Position numbers and translations under genes: made by a program
Shown here: positions 43,118 through 52,661 of the stretch, one piece after another
How positions within the stretch are numbered: the stretch's first letter is position 1
Layout of the letters: each line of letters starts with the position of its first letter
Origin: Luteipulveratus mongoliensis
GTDB taxonomy: Bacteria; Actinomycetota; Actinomycetes; Actinomycetales; Dermatophilaceae
Assembly: GCF_001190945.1 (NCBI RefSeq)
Contig: NZ_CP011112.1
Span: 4,836,001 to 4,900,000 of the forward strand
Reading direction: 5' to 3'
Length of the DNA stretch: 64,000 nucleotides
Notes under the pieces: generated by a model
What the model saw: the letters and a program-made list of their open reading frames with translations, nothing else
What the model was told of the DNA's origin: nothing
The model's database searches: none

Positions 43118-43915
43118 TCAGCAGCGACGAGGGTCGGCTTCCGTCGAGGCCCGTCGTGCGACGGCGAGGAACCGCCCCGACTGATCGTCGAACGAGCGCG
43201 CCATGGTGGTGATGTCCTCTCGCAGGCGCTGTGCGTCGCGGCGTCCCTCTAGCGCGAGGTCGTCCACTCGTTCGAGGAGGAGGCGCGCCGTCGTCTCCTG
43301 CCGCGCACGCCAGTCAGGCGTCTCGTCGTACCGCTCGACCGTCAGCCCGGCACTCTCGAGGACGGGACGATGGTCCTCGACCTGCGGCGGTCGACCCGCC
43401 GGTTGGCGGGCGTAGTCCCACGACGTGAGGACGAGACAACCACCCGGCCTCAGGACCCGCGCGATCTCGGCAGCCGCGAGCGCCTTGTCCTGAGCAAAGA
43501 GCAGCGCATCGATGCTGACGACCGCGTCGACCGAGTTGCTCTGCAGGGGAATCGCCTCGAACGAACCAGCCAGGCAAGCCGTACGACGATGTGCGGTCTC
43601 CGCACGACCCTTCGCGAGGTGCAGTGCCGTCGTGTCGGCGTCGACCGCGACGAGGTCGGCGCCCACAGACGCGCTGAGCCACAGGCCGGGACCGCCTGAC
43701 CCGCAACCGAGGTCAGCGACTCGGCCAACACCTTCATGCAGCAGCACGCCTCGTATCTGCTCCAGCTCGGTGCGACTGGTCCAGCTGTAGACGTCGAGAC
43801 CATCGGGATACTCCGGCCCCATGGCTTCGCGCCAGACCTGCTCCGTGACCGCCGAGCGCGGCGACCACACGGCTCCACCGACGGGCGCCAGCCACGCAGC
43901 GTCCGTCATGCTCAT
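43118..43915 (-). CDS. SAM-dependent methyltransferase, class I
   Basis: 265 residues from the ATG at 43915 overlapping the GNAT stop (ATGA). Motif I VADLGCGSGGPGLWL, acidic end of strand 2 AVDADT, and motif for UbiE-type enzymes (SFEAIPLQSNSVDAVVSIDALLF, RVLRPGGCLVLTSWD). Probably acts on a small molecule; not assignable. Confidence 0.85.
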   Translation of the reverse strand: MSMTDAAWLAPVGGAVWSPRSAVTEQVWREAMGPEYPDGLDVYSWTSRTELEQIRGVLLHEGVGRVADLGCGSGGPGLWLSASVGADLVAVDADTTALHLAKGRAETAHRRTACLAGSFEAIPLQSNSVDAVVSIDALLFAQDKALAAAEIARVLRPGGCLVLTSWDYARQPAGRPPQVEDHRPVLESAGLTVERYDETPDWRARQETTARLLLERVDDLALEGRRDAQRLREDITTMARSFDDQSGRFLAVARRASTEADPRRC

Positions 43916-44532
43916 CCGTTCGGCTGCCACTCGTCGCGCAGGATCGCCAGGTGGAGGTCGTCCCACCAACGCCCGTCCTTGCCGAGCACGGCCTGCACCG
44001 ACCGCCCCTCCACGCGCATCCCCAGTCGCTCGAGCAGACGGCGTGAGGGCTCGTTGTCGGCGAACACGTCGGCCGTCACCCGCCGTAGGTCGAGGGTCCC
44101 AAAGGCTATGTCCAGCAACGCTTTTCCGACCTCGCCGCCCCAACCTCGGCCGTGAAAGTCCTGGTGCAGGCTGTAGCCGACCACACCCTCCCACTCGGCG
44201 GTCTCGGCCCCGACGGTCCGGGCCGGCCGGAACCCGATCATCGCGTCACCGCGGACGGCTCCGTCGCTCCGATCCACGACTGCCAGTGCGACCATCGGGT
44301 GATCGGCGTCCGGCTGCATCCGGCTCAGACTGCTGGCGATCCGCTCCTGGACATCGTCACGACTCATCGCGCCACGACCCGTGTAGTGCTGCACGCTCGG
44401 ATCTGAGCGATAGGTCAGTAGTGCATCGACGTCATCGGCGGCAATCGGCCTGAGGAGCAGCCGTGGAGTGCGAATCGGCCACTCGACCGACCGTACGCTC
44501 GGAGACGCCTGACCGAGGACCATGCGGCTCAT
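43912..44532 (-). CDS. GNAT acetyltransferase, RimJ/RimL-like
   Basis: 206 residues. Starts with the subfamily pattern RTPRLLLRPIAADDVDALL; acetyl-CoA loop QDFHGRGWGGEVGKALL; then RVTADVFADNEPSRRLLERLGM. Many members modify amino-terminal Ala or antibiotics. Shares an operon with the methyltransferase. An ATG 9 bases further in is an alternative start. Confidence 0.85.
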   Translation of the reverse strand: MSRMVLGQASPSVRSVEWPIRTPRLLLRPIAADDVDALLTYRSDPSVQHYTGRGAMSRDDVQERIASSLSRMQPDADHPMVALAVVDRSDGAVRGDAMIGFRPARTVGAETAEWEGVVGYSLHQDFHGRGWGGEVGKALLDIAFGTLDLRRVTADVFADNEPSRRLLERLGMRVEGRSVQAVLGKDGRWWDDLHLAILRDEWQPNG

Positions 44533-44559
44533 GCTGCCACGCGGGTGAGGACCACTCCG

Positions 44560-45444
44560 TCAGAATGCGGGCGCGGTCCGCGCGAAGATGCCGAGGGCGT
44601 CGTACGCGATCCACGAACCCTGGTCCTTCACGATCTCGAGGATGTTTTCGCCAGCCACGAAAAGGCCTCTGCGCAAAGAACGTTCGATGTACGCCGGTCC
44701 CGCACCGTGGCCAGGCACGTCCCCACCCGCCGGGGTCTCCGGTGGCTCGACCTCGTCGGCGAAGATGAGCGGGTCCAGACGCCTGCCGTTGACCAGCAGA
44801 CCGGCCGCGCCCGCGCGAACCGGGTGGCGATCGGTGAGCCAGAGGGCGAGGTCGAGGTCGTCTTCGGGCTGCTCGTCCAGCCAGAACCGCAGGCGGAAGC
44901 GGTGACCGCGCCGGCCGGCCCAGGCGTCGTCAGGTCCGGGCTGCAGATAGCTCCAGGACGTGTCAGCACGATCGCGGCCGTGGGTGAAGTCGACATCGGC
45001 GGGGAACACCGACTGATAGCGCACGAATCCCGACGGGGACAGCGCGAGCTCAAGGCCCTGCCCGTTGAACGAGCCAACGGTGGCGACGGGATGTCCCGTG
45101 ACGGTGACCGACGTCCTCGAGGTGGCCTCGACGGCATCGCTCGCGGCCTGAACGGCGCCGGCCCGGTCCAGCGCCTGCACGAGGTACTCCCAGCGCTCAC
45201 CTTGAGGCGCAAGCCCGTGGTGCAGGAACAGTGGCTCGCGCACGGTGGCGAGCAGATGGTCCTCGGACGGCCGAAGCCTGGGCGCCGGTGACTTGTGGAC
45301 CCGCTGCCCGTGCACAGTGAAGGAGGCAGCATCGAAGCTGCCGGGCTGCTGCCAGGTGAGGCTGATCCGGCGTACGTCCCCCGACGCACGGGCGGGCAGC
45401 AGAGCAGATGCCCGCGGGGCACGATGGGGCGGCGCGAGAGCCAT
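44560..45444 (-). CDS. Unknown protein with FN3-like and PL4-type C-terminal domains
   Basis: 294 residues from the ATG at 45444 (GGAGGGG upstream). The first 110 residues contain VRRISLTWQQPGSFDAASFTV, a fibronectin-III-like strand pattern. The C-terminal half (RFRLRFWLDEQPEDDLDLALWLTD ... LFVAGENILEIVKDQGSWIAYDALGIF) resembles the last carbohydrate-binding beta-sandwich of polysaccharide lyase family 4, but the catalytic part is absent and there is no signal peptide. Function unknown; a remnant of a larger lyase is possible. Confidence 0.55.
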   Translation of the reverse strand: MALAPPHRAPRASALLPARASGDVRRISLTWQQPGSFDAASFTVHGQRVHKSPAPRLRPSEDHLLATVREPLFLHHGLAPQGERWEYLVQALDRAGAVQAASDAVEATSRTSVTVTGHPVATVGSFNGQGLELALSPSGFVRYQSVFPADVDFTHGRDRADTSWSYLQPGPDDAWAGRRGHRFRLRFWLDEQPEDDLDLALWLTDRHPVRAGAAGLLVNGRRLDPLIFADEVEPPETPAGGDVPGHGAGPAYIERSLRRGLFVAGENILEIVKDQGSWIAYDALGIFARTAPAF

Positions 45445-45580
45445 CGCCGATTCCCCTCCTGTGCCGATACCTGTACGTGTGGTTGTTCGTACTCTCGCTG
45501 TCCAATGTGGCCGTGATGCGACCTCTCGGTGTCTTGAGAGTGACCTTTGCCACGGATCGAGACCACGTAAGTTCGGTGTC

Positions 45581-46945
45581 ATGAGCCAGGACAACCCCGC
45601 CATCAGCCCCGAAATCGACCGCGAGCTCACGCGACTCGCGACGAAGCGCCAGGTCGAGGGCCGTGTGCCCGGCCTCCTGTCAGCAGTCGCGAGGGACGGA
45701 AAACTGTTGTGGTCAAAGGGAATTGGCGCAGCAGAACTCAGTCAGCCGGATGTTGCTCCCGGTGTGGACACGCACTTCCAGGTCGCGTCCAACACCAAGA
45801 CCTTCACCGCCGTGATGGTCATGCAGCTGCGCGACGAGGGACGCCTGACGCTGGACGACACGGTCGACCAGCACATCTCCGAGACCACTCATCCGCAGGT
45901 CACCATCCGCCAGCTGCTGGCGCACACGACAGGCATGCAGCGAGAGCCCGTGGGGGACGTTTGGGACACTCTGGACTTCCCGGACCGCGAGGGCCTGGTG
46001 GACGGCTGGAACCAGGCCGAGCGCATCATGCGCCCCCACACCCACTGGCACTACAGCAATCTCGGCTACTCCATCCTCGGCGAGATCATCGCGCGGCTCG
46101 ACGGCCGGGAGTGGGGCGACAGCCTGCAGGCCCGGCTCCTCGACCCTCTCGGCCTCGCACGCACCGGGCTCAAGCCGACCGGCCAGGTGTCCGGCACGTA
46201 CTTCGTGCCGCCGTTCACCGACGTACCGGTCGAGGAGCCGCGCCTCGGCAAGGGCGCGACGGCGCCCGCCGGCGGCATCTGGAGCACCGCCTCGGACATG
46301 GCGGCCTGGCACGGCTTCCTCGCCGCACCGGATTCGCAGGTGCTCAGCCCTGACACCATCGAGGAGATGTGCCAGCCGCAGATCGTCGCTGACACGACCG
46401 GCTGGACGCTGGGCTGGGGTCTTGGCCTGGAGATCGCCCGGGTCAACGGTCGTACGTGGGTGGGCCACACCGGCGGCCTGCCCGGCGCGATCACCGGCAT
46501 GTTCACCGAGCGCGCGTCGGCCACGACCGGTCTGTCCTTCATGAACGCCACCAACGCCCCCGATCCGCGCGCTGTCGCGGTCGACGCCGCCGACTACGTC
46601 CGGGAGCACGCGCCCGCTCCCCTGACGACCTGGAGCCCCGGCACGTCGCAGCCCGCCGAGCTCGTGCCGCTGATCGGCCGGTGGTACTCCGAGGGCACGG
46701 GATTCACGTTCGTCATCAAGGAGGGTCACCTCGAGGCACGCATCGACGGCCTGCCCGCCGTCCGTCCGTCGTCGGTGTTCGAACGCGTCGCGGATGACGT
46801 CTACCGCACGGTCGCCGGCCGGGAGAAGGGTGAGCTCCTGCAGGTACGCCGTCACTCCGATGGCTCCGTACGCCAGCTGAACTGGGCGACGTACCGCTTC
46901 ACCCGTGAGCCGCTCACGTTCGGCGACACCGTCCCCCAGCACTGA
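45581..46945 (+). CDS. Serine hydrolase, beta-lactamase class C-like
   Basis: 454 residues. SNTK nucleophile motif (FQVASNTKTFTAVMV, about residue 70), YSN (HWHYSNLGY) and HTGG (WVGHTGG), followed by a C-terminal lipocalin-like extension. Similar to EstB/6-aminohexanoate dimer hydrolase or D-aminopeptidase groups; substrate unassigned. No signal peptide. Ends in a bidirectional terminator. Confidence 0.9.
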   Translation: MSQDNPAISPEIDRELTRLATKRQVEGRVPGLLSAVARDGKLLWSKGIGAAELSQPDVAPGVDTHFQVASNTKTFTAVMVMQLRDEGRLTLDDTVDQHISETTHPQVTIRQLLAHTTGMQREPVGDVWDTLDFPDREGLVDGWNQAERIMRPHTHWHYSNLGYSILGEIIARLDGREWGDSLQARLLDPLGLARTGLKPTGQVSGTYFVPPFTDVPVEEPRLGKGATAPAGGIWSTASDMAAWHGFLAAPDSQVLSPDTIEEMCQPQIVADTTGWTLGWGLGLEIARVNGRTWVGHTGGLPGAITGMFTERASATTGLSFMNATNAPDPRAVAVDAADYVREHAPAPLTTWSPGTSQPAELVPLIGRWYSEGTGFTFVIKEGHLEARIDGLPAVRPSSVFERVADDVYRTVAGREKGELLQVRRHSDGSVRQLNWATYRFTREPLTFGDTVPQH

Positions 46946-46957
46946 TCGGGACAGCGA

Positions 46958-46990
46958 AAAGGCCCGGATCCCAACGGGATCCGGGCCTTT
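46958..46990. terminator. Bidirectional terminator
   Basis: Perfect 15-bp stem (AAAGGCCCGGATCCC / GGGATCCGGGCCTTT) with a 3-base loop and A/T tails on both sides, between convergent genes. Confidence 0.92.
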
Positions 46991-47003
46991 GCGTTGGTCT
47001 GGA

Positions 47004-47687
47004 CTACTTGCTCCAGGTCACGTCGATCGTGCCGCCGGGAGCGAAGACCACGTCGGTGATGGTGTCGCCGGTGATCTGGTAGGGCTCGCAGCCCTGGCCG
47101 GTCTGGCCGACCGCGAGGGCCTTGTCCTCGTTTTCACACGCCTTGTCCGCGTCACCGGAGAGGATGAGCTTCTTGCCCTCCTGGCCGGGCGCGAGCTTCG
47201 GGGTGAACATGAAGCTGTTGACGTCGCTGGCGTCGAAGCTGCTGCCCGACGCCTTGCCGATGTTGGTGACCTCGTAGCGCAGGTAGTAAACCTTGCCGTT
47301 GGCCTTGTTGAGGTTGGCCGCGGCGTAGACCGAGTCGGGTGCGATCTCGAGCGACTTGGCGGTCAGCTTGTAGGAGTCGTCGGAGGACTCGTCGCCCTCA
47401 CGGACCACGGCGGGCTGGCCGAACTTCAGCTTGGTGCCCTTAGTGGCGACCTGACCGTCGCCGGAGCCGGCAGAGCCGCCGTCCGTGGCGGTCGAGTCGG
47501 AGCCCGTGGACTCATCGGTGGGTGCAGCGGTCTCGGAGCCAGCGGGGGCTCCGGTGCTGGAAGCGGTGGATCCGCCGTTGGTCGTGCCGGCGGCGGGCGC
47601 CTCGTCCTGGCAGGCGCTCAGACCGAAGGCTCCGGCGAGCGCGAGGGCGACGACAGCCGCGCGAGCGGCGCGGGTGGGGTGGGACAT
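47004..47687 (-). CDS. Lipoprotein with DUF4352-like domain
   Basis: 227 residues. Lipobox LSAC (Cys near residue 26), then a 55-residue Ser/Thr/Gly-rich linker, then an immunoglobulin-like domain (about 85-227) with VYYLRYEVTNIGKASG and two Cys (KACENED, QGCEPY). DUF4352/telokin-like folds are typical of exported proteins of unknown function. Probable cell-envelope protein. Confidence 0.75.
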   Translation of the reverse strand: MSHPTRAARAAVVALALAGAFGLSACQDEAPAAGTTNGGSTASSTGAPAGSETAAPTDESTGSDSTATDGGSAGSGDGQVATKGTKLKFGQPAVVREGDESSDDSYKLTAKSLEIAPDSVYAAANLNKANGKVYYLRYEVTNIGKASGSSFDASDVNSFMFTPKLAPGQEGKKLILSGDADKACENEDKALAVGQTGQGCEPYQITGDTITDVVFAPGGTIDVTWSK

Positions 47688-47813
47688 GAGTTGGTGCTCC
47701 TAATGCGGTGAGCCGTTGCTGGGTCGGGTGTGCGACGGCGTACGCCATCGCGGGGTTCCATGTGTCCGCAGGGCTCAGGGAGCCACCGGCGAGCGGGGAA
47801 CCGCAGTTCGGAG

Positions 47814-48380
47814 TTATACGACGGCCGAACCGCCTTCCGGATCGTAGCCGCCCGAGCATGGCGCACCGCGCTCCGGCGTCTGCGGACCTTGCAGGAAGTC
47901 TTTGACGAACGCCGCGACATGGGGGTCGCGCACGTCCTGCACCTCGAGCTGCTTGCCCCACGCGGTGAGTACGACGGGGGTCTCCTGGTCGGCGTACGGC
48001 GACATGAGCATGTAGGGCTGACGAGCCAGCGTGCGAAGCACACCGAGGTCGGCTTGGCTCAGGACATTGGGTTTGTAGGTGATCCAGACGACGCCGTGCT
48101 CCAAGGAGTGCACGGCGTTCTCGTTGGGGATCGGTTTGTCGTAGATCCCGCAGTTGATCCAGAGCGGGTTGTGGTTGCCGCCGACCGGCGGACTCTGCGG
48201 ATAGTGCACCGTGCCGCTCGTGTGATTGCGGCTGGGCACGGGATAGGTCTTGACGACGCTCGCTGCGCGAGGCGGAAGCGTCGCCGAGGGAGCCTCCTGC
48301 TGGCAGGCGCTCAGCGCGAGAACGCCTGCTACAGCAGCAGATACGGCCGTTGCACGACGTGCGCGAACGACGTACATCAT
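47814..48380 (-). CDS. DUF3105 lipoprotein
   Basis: 188 residues. Signal peptide with lipobox LSAC (Cys26), then the DUF3105 pattern: PPVGGNHNPLWINCGIYDKPIPNENAVHSLEHGVVWITYKP, where the His/Cys cluster suggests metal binding. Family is common in actinobacteria and of unknown function. GGGGGGAG before tandem ATGs. Confidence 0.85.
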   Translation of the reverse strand: MMYVVRARRATAVSAAVAGVLALSACQQEAPSATLPPRAASVVKTYPVPSRNHTSGTVHYPQSPPVGGNHNPLWINCGIYDKPIPNENAVHSLEHGVVWITYKPNVLSQADLGVLRTLARQPYMLMSPYADQETPVVLTAWGKQLEVQDVRDPHVAAFVKDFLQGPQTPERGAPCSGGYDPEGGSAVV

Positions 48381-48404
48381 CTGGCTCCCCCCGGAGTTCG
48401 GTCC

Positions 48405-51212
48405 TCAGGCCTTCTTGGCCGGCGTCTTCTTGGCGGTCTTCTTCGCAGTCTTCTTGGCGGTTTTCTTCGCGGCCTTCTTGACCGGACGCTTGCGCGTGGT
48501 CGGACCCTTGGCCCGCTTCTCAGCGAGCAGCTCGAAGCCGCGCTCGGGCGTGATCGACTCGGGGTCGTCGTCCTTGCGCAGCGTGGCGTTGGACTCACCG
48601 TCGGTGACGTAGGGGCCGAAGCGCCCGTCCTTGACCACGACCGGCTTGCCGGACACCGGGTCGTTGCCCAGCTCCTTCAGCGGCGGCGTGGCCGCACGGC
48701 CACGCTGCTTGGGCTGGGAGTAGATCTGCAGTGCCTCTTCGAGGGTGATGTCGAACAGCTGCTGCTCGGTCTGCAGCGATCGGGAGTCGGTGCCCTTCTT
48801 GAGGTAGGGACCGTAGCGGCCGTTCTGCGCCGTGATCTCGATCGGCTTCTCGACCTCGTTGCCCTCGTCGTCCTTGACGATCTCGGTGCTCATGCCGACG
48901 ACGCGCGGCAGGCTCAGCAGCTTGAGCGCGGTGTCGAGGTCGATCGAGGCCAGGTCCATGTCCTTGAACAGGCTGGCGGTCCGGGGCTTGGCCTTGACGA
49001 CCTTCTTGGCGCGCTTGGGCTTCTCGCCCTCGACCGGGGCCGGTGGTGGCGGGTCCTCCGGCAGCACCTCGGTCACGTAAGGGCCGTAGCGGCCGGCCTT
49101 GGCGACGATGTCGCGGCCCGTCGCGGGCTCCTGGCCGAGCACGCGACCGTCGTCGTCGGCGGCCTCGAGCAGCTCACGAGCCATGGCCGGCGTCATCTCG
49201 TCGGGCGCGATGTCGTCGTTGATGGTCGCGCGACGCGGTGTCGTCTTGGCGGCCGCGACCTCGTCGGTGACCTCACCAGTGGCCGGGTCCACGCCCTGCG
49301 GCACGGTGTCCTCGACGTACGGACCGTAACGACCCACGCGTACGACGATGCCGTCGCCGATCTCGATCGTGGAGATCCCGCGGGCATCGATGTCGCCCAG
49401 GTGGTCGACCAGGTGACGCAGACCCTCGGCCGTCGTCGCCTCGTTGCCGAAGTAGAAGCGGCTCAGCCAGGCCACGCGGTCGTCGCTGCCGGCCGCGATG
49501 TCGTCGAGGCCCTCCTCCATCGATGCGGTGAACTCGTAGTCGACCAGCGTCGGGAAGTGCTCCTCGAGCAGGCGAGTGACGGCGAAGGCCAGCCAGGTCG
49601 GGACGAGAGCGTTGCCTCGGGTGCCGACGTAGCCGCGGTCCTGGATCGTGCCGACCGTGGCGGCGTAGGTCGACGGTCGGCCAATCCCCTTCTCCTCCAT
49701 GGCTTTCACGAGGGTCGCCTCGGTGTAGCGCGGGGGCGGGCTGGTCGTGTGGCCGTCGGCTTCGGCGCGCAGCACCTCGAGGCCCAGGCCCTCGGCCATC
49801 TTGGGCAGGCGACGCTCCTGGTCGGCGTCATCGCTGTTGCGGGTGGCGTCGCGGCCCTCTTCGTAGGCGGCCAGGAATCCGCGGAAGGTGATGACCGTGC
49901 CGCTCGCGGAGAACTCGGCCGTCTTGGCAAAACCGCTCGACTCGACCGGGACGCTCAGCTTGACCGTCGCCGTCGACCCGCGGGCGTCGGCCATCTGGGA
50001 GGCGACGGTGCGCTTCCAGATCAGCTCGTAGAGCGCGAACTCGTCACCGCGCAGCTCACCGGCGACCTGGGCGGGCGTACGGAAACGGTCGCCGGACGGG
50101 CGTACCGCCTCGTGCGCCTCCTGAGCGTTCTTGGACTTCTTCTCGTAGCGGCGCGGGCTGTCCGGGACGTACTCGGCGCCGTAGAGATCCCGCGCCTGCT
50201 GGCGGGCTGCGGTGAGAGCCGACTCCGACAGCGTCGTGGAGTCGGTACGCATGTAGGTGATGTAGCCGTTCTCGTAGAGCCGCTGAGCCACGCGCATGGC
50301 GTTCTTGGAGGACAGACGCAGCTTGCGGCTGGCCTCCTGCTGCAGCGTCGACGTCGTGAACGGTGCGGACGGCCTACGGGTGTAAGGCTTTTCCTGGACC
50401 GAAGAGACCGTGGCGCGCGACTGCGCGACCGACTCGGCGAGCGTGGTGGCTCGCGACTGGTCCAGGTGGACGAGCTCGGCGCTCTTGAGCTGACCGCGGT
50501 CGTCGAAGTCGCGACCGATCGCGACGCGCTTGCCATCGACGCCGGAAAGCCTTGCGGCGAAAGCCTGTCCGGCCGACTCGGGACGGAACTCACCCTCGAC
50601 GTCCCAGTAGGAGGCCGCGACGAACGCCATGCGCTCACGCTCGCGCTCGACCACCATGCGGGTGGCCACGGACTGCACACGACCGGCCGACAGGCGAGGG
50701 CGGATCTTGCGCCACAGGACCGGGCTGATCTCGTAGCCGTAGAGGCGATCGAGGATGCGGCGGGTCTCCTGGGCATTGACGAGACGGTCGTCCAGGTCGC
50801 GAGTGCTGTTGGCAGCGCGCTGAATTGCTTCCTTGGTGATCTCGTGGAACACCATGCGCTTGACCGGGACCTTGGGCTTGAGAACCTCGAGCAGGTGCCA
50901 CGCGATGGCCTCGCCCTCGCGGTCCTCATCCGTTGCGAGGTAGAGCTCGTCGGAGTCCTTGAGGAGGCGCTTGAGCTCCGAGACCTTCTTCTTCTTGTCG
51001 GCGTCCACGACGTAGTAGGCGTCAAAGCCGTTGTCGACGTCGACCGCGAACTTGCCGTAGGGACCCTTCTTCATGTCCGCGGGCATCTCGGACGGGGTCG
51101 GGAGGTCTCGGATGTGGCCGACGCTGGCATCCACGACGTAGTCGGAGCCGAGGTACTCGCCGATCTTCTTGGCCTTGGCCGGAGACTCGACGATGACAAG
51201 TTTGCGAGGCAC
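48405..51212 (-). CDS. topA: DNA topoisomerase I (type IA)
   Basis: 935 residues; relaxes negative supercoils. Toprim start (MPRKLVIVESPAKAKKI, catalytic Glu9), DEDREGEAIAWHL acidic triad, and the nucleophile region NGYITYMRTDSTTLS (Tyr). The C-terminal part carries repeats of the GRYGPYV type (four or more topoisomerase C-terminal repeats) and ends in a Lys/Ala tail (KKAAKKTAKKT), as in other actinobacterial TopA, which binds DNA. No zinc fingers. Confidence 0.97.
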   Translation of the reverse strand: MPRKLVIVESPAKAKKIGEYLGSDYVVDASVGHIRDLPTPSEMPADMKKGPYGKFAVDVDNGFDAYYVVDADKKKKVSELKRLLKDSDELYLATDEDREGEAIAWHLLEVLKPKVPVKRMVFHEITKEAIQRAANSTRDLDDRLVNAQETRRILDRLYGYEISPVLWRKIRPRLSAGRVQSVATRMVVERERERMAFVAASYWDVEGEFRPESAGQAFAARLSGVDGKRVAIGRDFDDRGQLKSAELVHLDQSRATTLAESVAQSRATVSSVQEKPYTRRPSAPFTTSTLQQEASRKLRLSSKNAMRVAQRLYENGYITYMRTDSTTLSESALTAARQQARDLYGAEYVPDSPRRYEKKSKNAQEAHEAVRPSGDRFRTPAQVAGELRGDEFALYELIWKRTVASQMADARGSTATVKLSVPVESSGFAKTAEFSASGTVITFRGFLAAYEEGRDATRNSDDADQERRLPKMAEGLGLEVLRAEADGHTTSPPPRYTEATLVKAMEEKGIGRPSTYAATVGTIQDRGYVGTRGNALVPTWLAFAVTRLLEEHFPTLVDYEFTASMEEGLDDIAAGSDDRVAWLSRFYFGNEATTAEGLRHLVDHLGDIDARGISTIEIGDGIVVRVGRYGPYVEDTVPQGVDPATGEVTDEVAAAKTTPRRATINDDIAPDEMTPAMARELLEAADDDGRVLGQEPATGRDIVAKAGRYGPYVTEVLPEDPPPPAPVEGEKPKRAKKVVKAKPRTASLFKDMDLASIDLDTALKLLSLPRVVGMSTEIVKDDEGNEVEKPIEITAQNGRYGPYLKKGTDSRSLQTEQQLFDITLEEALQIYSQPKQRGRAATPPLKELGNDPVSGKPVVVKDGRFGPYVTDGESNATLRKDDDPESITPERGFELLAEKRAKGPTTRKRPVKKAAKKTAKKTAKKTAKKTPAKKA

Positions 51213-51371
51213 GAATGATGCTCCTGTTCTGGTCTGGCACGTGCAGCGGATTCGTCGCTGCTCCGACGTGAGACCGCTAAGACCATAAGGCCTGGCTGAG
51301 CCGTTCCCATGCCGAGGCTCGCTAGTTGACGTCTAGTTGAACGTTAAATCGTGCGGGTTTAGGCTCGGTTC
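51213..51371. promoter_or_regulatory. Divergent promoter region topA / dioxygenase
   Basis: 159 bases. CTAGTTGACGTCTAGTTGAACG contains the 9-base direct repeat CTAGTTGA(C/A)G at 51322 and 51331 region, close to the dioxygenase start; no definite promoter assignment. Confidence 0.3.
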
Positions 51372-52148
51372 ATGAGCGATCGCCTGCCCGTCGTCTACCT
51401 CAGCCATGGCGCGCCGCCCCTTGCGGACGACGAGCGCTGGACGGGCGAGCTCGCCCAGTGGGGGCAGGATCTGCCTCGGCCGAAGCGCGTCCTGATCGTG
51501 TCTGCGCACTGGGAGGCCGCTCCGGTCACGCTCTCCTCGACCACGGGCGCTCCCCTGCTCTATGACTTCTGGGGCTTCCCGCAGCACTACTACGAGGTGA
51601 CGTACGACGCGCCCACGGCGGGCGACCTCGCGGACGAGGTCGCGGGACTGGTCCGGCAGCCCGGCGTACCCGTCGAGCGCGATGAGACGCGCGGACTGGA
51701 CCACGGGGCGTACGTCCCGCTCAAGGAGATGTACCCGGACGCCGACATCCCGGTGCTCCAGATGTCCATGCCGACGCTCGACCCGCAGGAGCTCTTCGCG
51801 CTCGGCCAGCGGCTGGCTCCCCTGCGCGACGACGGCACCCTGATCGTCGGGTCCGGCTTCACGACGCACAACCTGCGCTGGTTCAACCCGGGCGCGCCGG
51901 CAGACGCGGCGCCGCCGACGCCGTCCTCGGAGTTCGACGCCTGGGCGGCTGAGTCGATGGCCTCGGGTGACGTGGATGGACTGATGGACTTCCTGCACCG
52001 GGCGCCGGCGGCACACGAGGCGCACCCGCGGACCGAGCACTGGGCGCCGCTCTACGTCGCCCTCGGAGCGGCCGGCGGCGCTGCCTCGACGAGCGTGATC
52101 GACGGGTTCTGGTACGGCCTGTCCAAGCGCTCCTGGCAGCTCGCCTGA
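51372..52148 (+). CDS. DODA-type extradiol dioxygenase (YgiD-like)
   Basis: 258 residues. LigB-fold: zinc/iron ligands probably His in LSHGAPPL (residue 12), SAHWEA (about 44), and HPRTEHWAPL (about 225); LDHGAYVPLKEMYP is the conserved active-site His block. The E. coli homologue acts on 4,5-DOPA; the natural role in bacteria is unclear. Clean ATG start. Confidence 0.9.
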   Translation: MSDRLPVVYLSHGAPPLADDERWTGELAQWGQDLPRPKRVLIVSAHWEAAPVTLSSTTGAPLLYDFWGFPQHYYEVTYDAPTAGDLADEVAGLVRQPGVPVERDETRGLDHGAYVPLKEMYPDADIPVLQMSMPTLDPQELFALGQRLAPLRDDGTLIVGSGFTTHNLRWFNPGAPADAAPPTPSSEFDAWAAESMASGDVDGLMDFLHRAPAAHEAHPRTEHWAPLYVALGAAGGAASTSVIDGFWYGLSKRSWQLA

Positions 52149-52165
52149 CGCTCACACGCCCTCGC

Positions 52166-52236
52166 CGAGAGGCAAACCGATCGCTTCAGAGGCAAACCCC
52201 TGAGGTACGCCTCTCGAGCGTTTGGTTTGCCTCTCG
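52166..52236. repeat. Inverted/direct repeats of GAGAGGCAAACC before the MazG-like gene
   Basis: Perfect 13-bp arms CGAGAGGCAAACC (52166-52178) and GGTTTGCCTCTCG (52224-52236), with an additional AGAGGCAAACCC between them (52188-52199). Located 37 bases before the GTG start of the next gene. Confidence 0.65.
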
Positions 52237-52272
52237 CCGGGCGTTGTCGGACTGTCGTGGCACGGTGCCGAC

Positions 52273-52617
52273 GTGGATATCCGTGAGCTGACCGCGCAGG
52301 TCGAGCAGATCTCGCAGACGTACGCCTCTCGTTTCGACATCACGCGGGACGACAACTGGCAGATCCTCAAGCTGCACGAGGAGGTCGGCGAGCTCACTCA
52401 GGCGCATCTGATGCGTCAGGGTCAGGCGCGGCAGAAAGGGCTCACGCCGGAGGCGATCGACGCGGCGTTCCGCGAGGAGGTCGCAGACGTGCTGAGCCAG
52501 GTGCTGCTGCTGGCCCACCATCACCGCATCGACGTCGAGCAGGCCATCGCCGACAAGTGGCTGATCTGGAAGGACGTCTCACCCCGCCCGGAGGATGTCC
52601 TCCCTCACGAGGCGTAG
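52273..52617 (+). CDS. MazG-like nucleotide pyrophosphohydrolase
   Basis: 114 residues from a GTG at 52273. The metal-binding ExxE..ExxD pattern is LHEEVGELTQ and REEVADVLSQVLLLA, the mark of the all-alpha NTP pyrophosphatase superfamily; proteins of this kind clear aberrant dNTPs or (p)ppGpp. No clear Shine-Dalgarno, so the start is tentative. Confidence 0.8.
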   Translation: MDIRELTAQVEQISQTYASRFDITRDDNWQILKLHEEVGELTQAHLMRQGQARQKGLTPEAIDAAFREEVADVLSQVLLLAHHHRIDVEQAIADKWLIWKDVSPRPEDVLPHEA

Positions 52618-52661
52618 TCGCGCGCTCACTGACTCGGTAACTCGGGGCTGCCTTCGGCGCG

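Noticed and set aside
47730-51218. A 1162-codon open frame on the plus strand opposite topA
   Set aside because: It is an antisense shadow of high-GC codon use; topA on the other strand has all family motifs and the shadow shows none.
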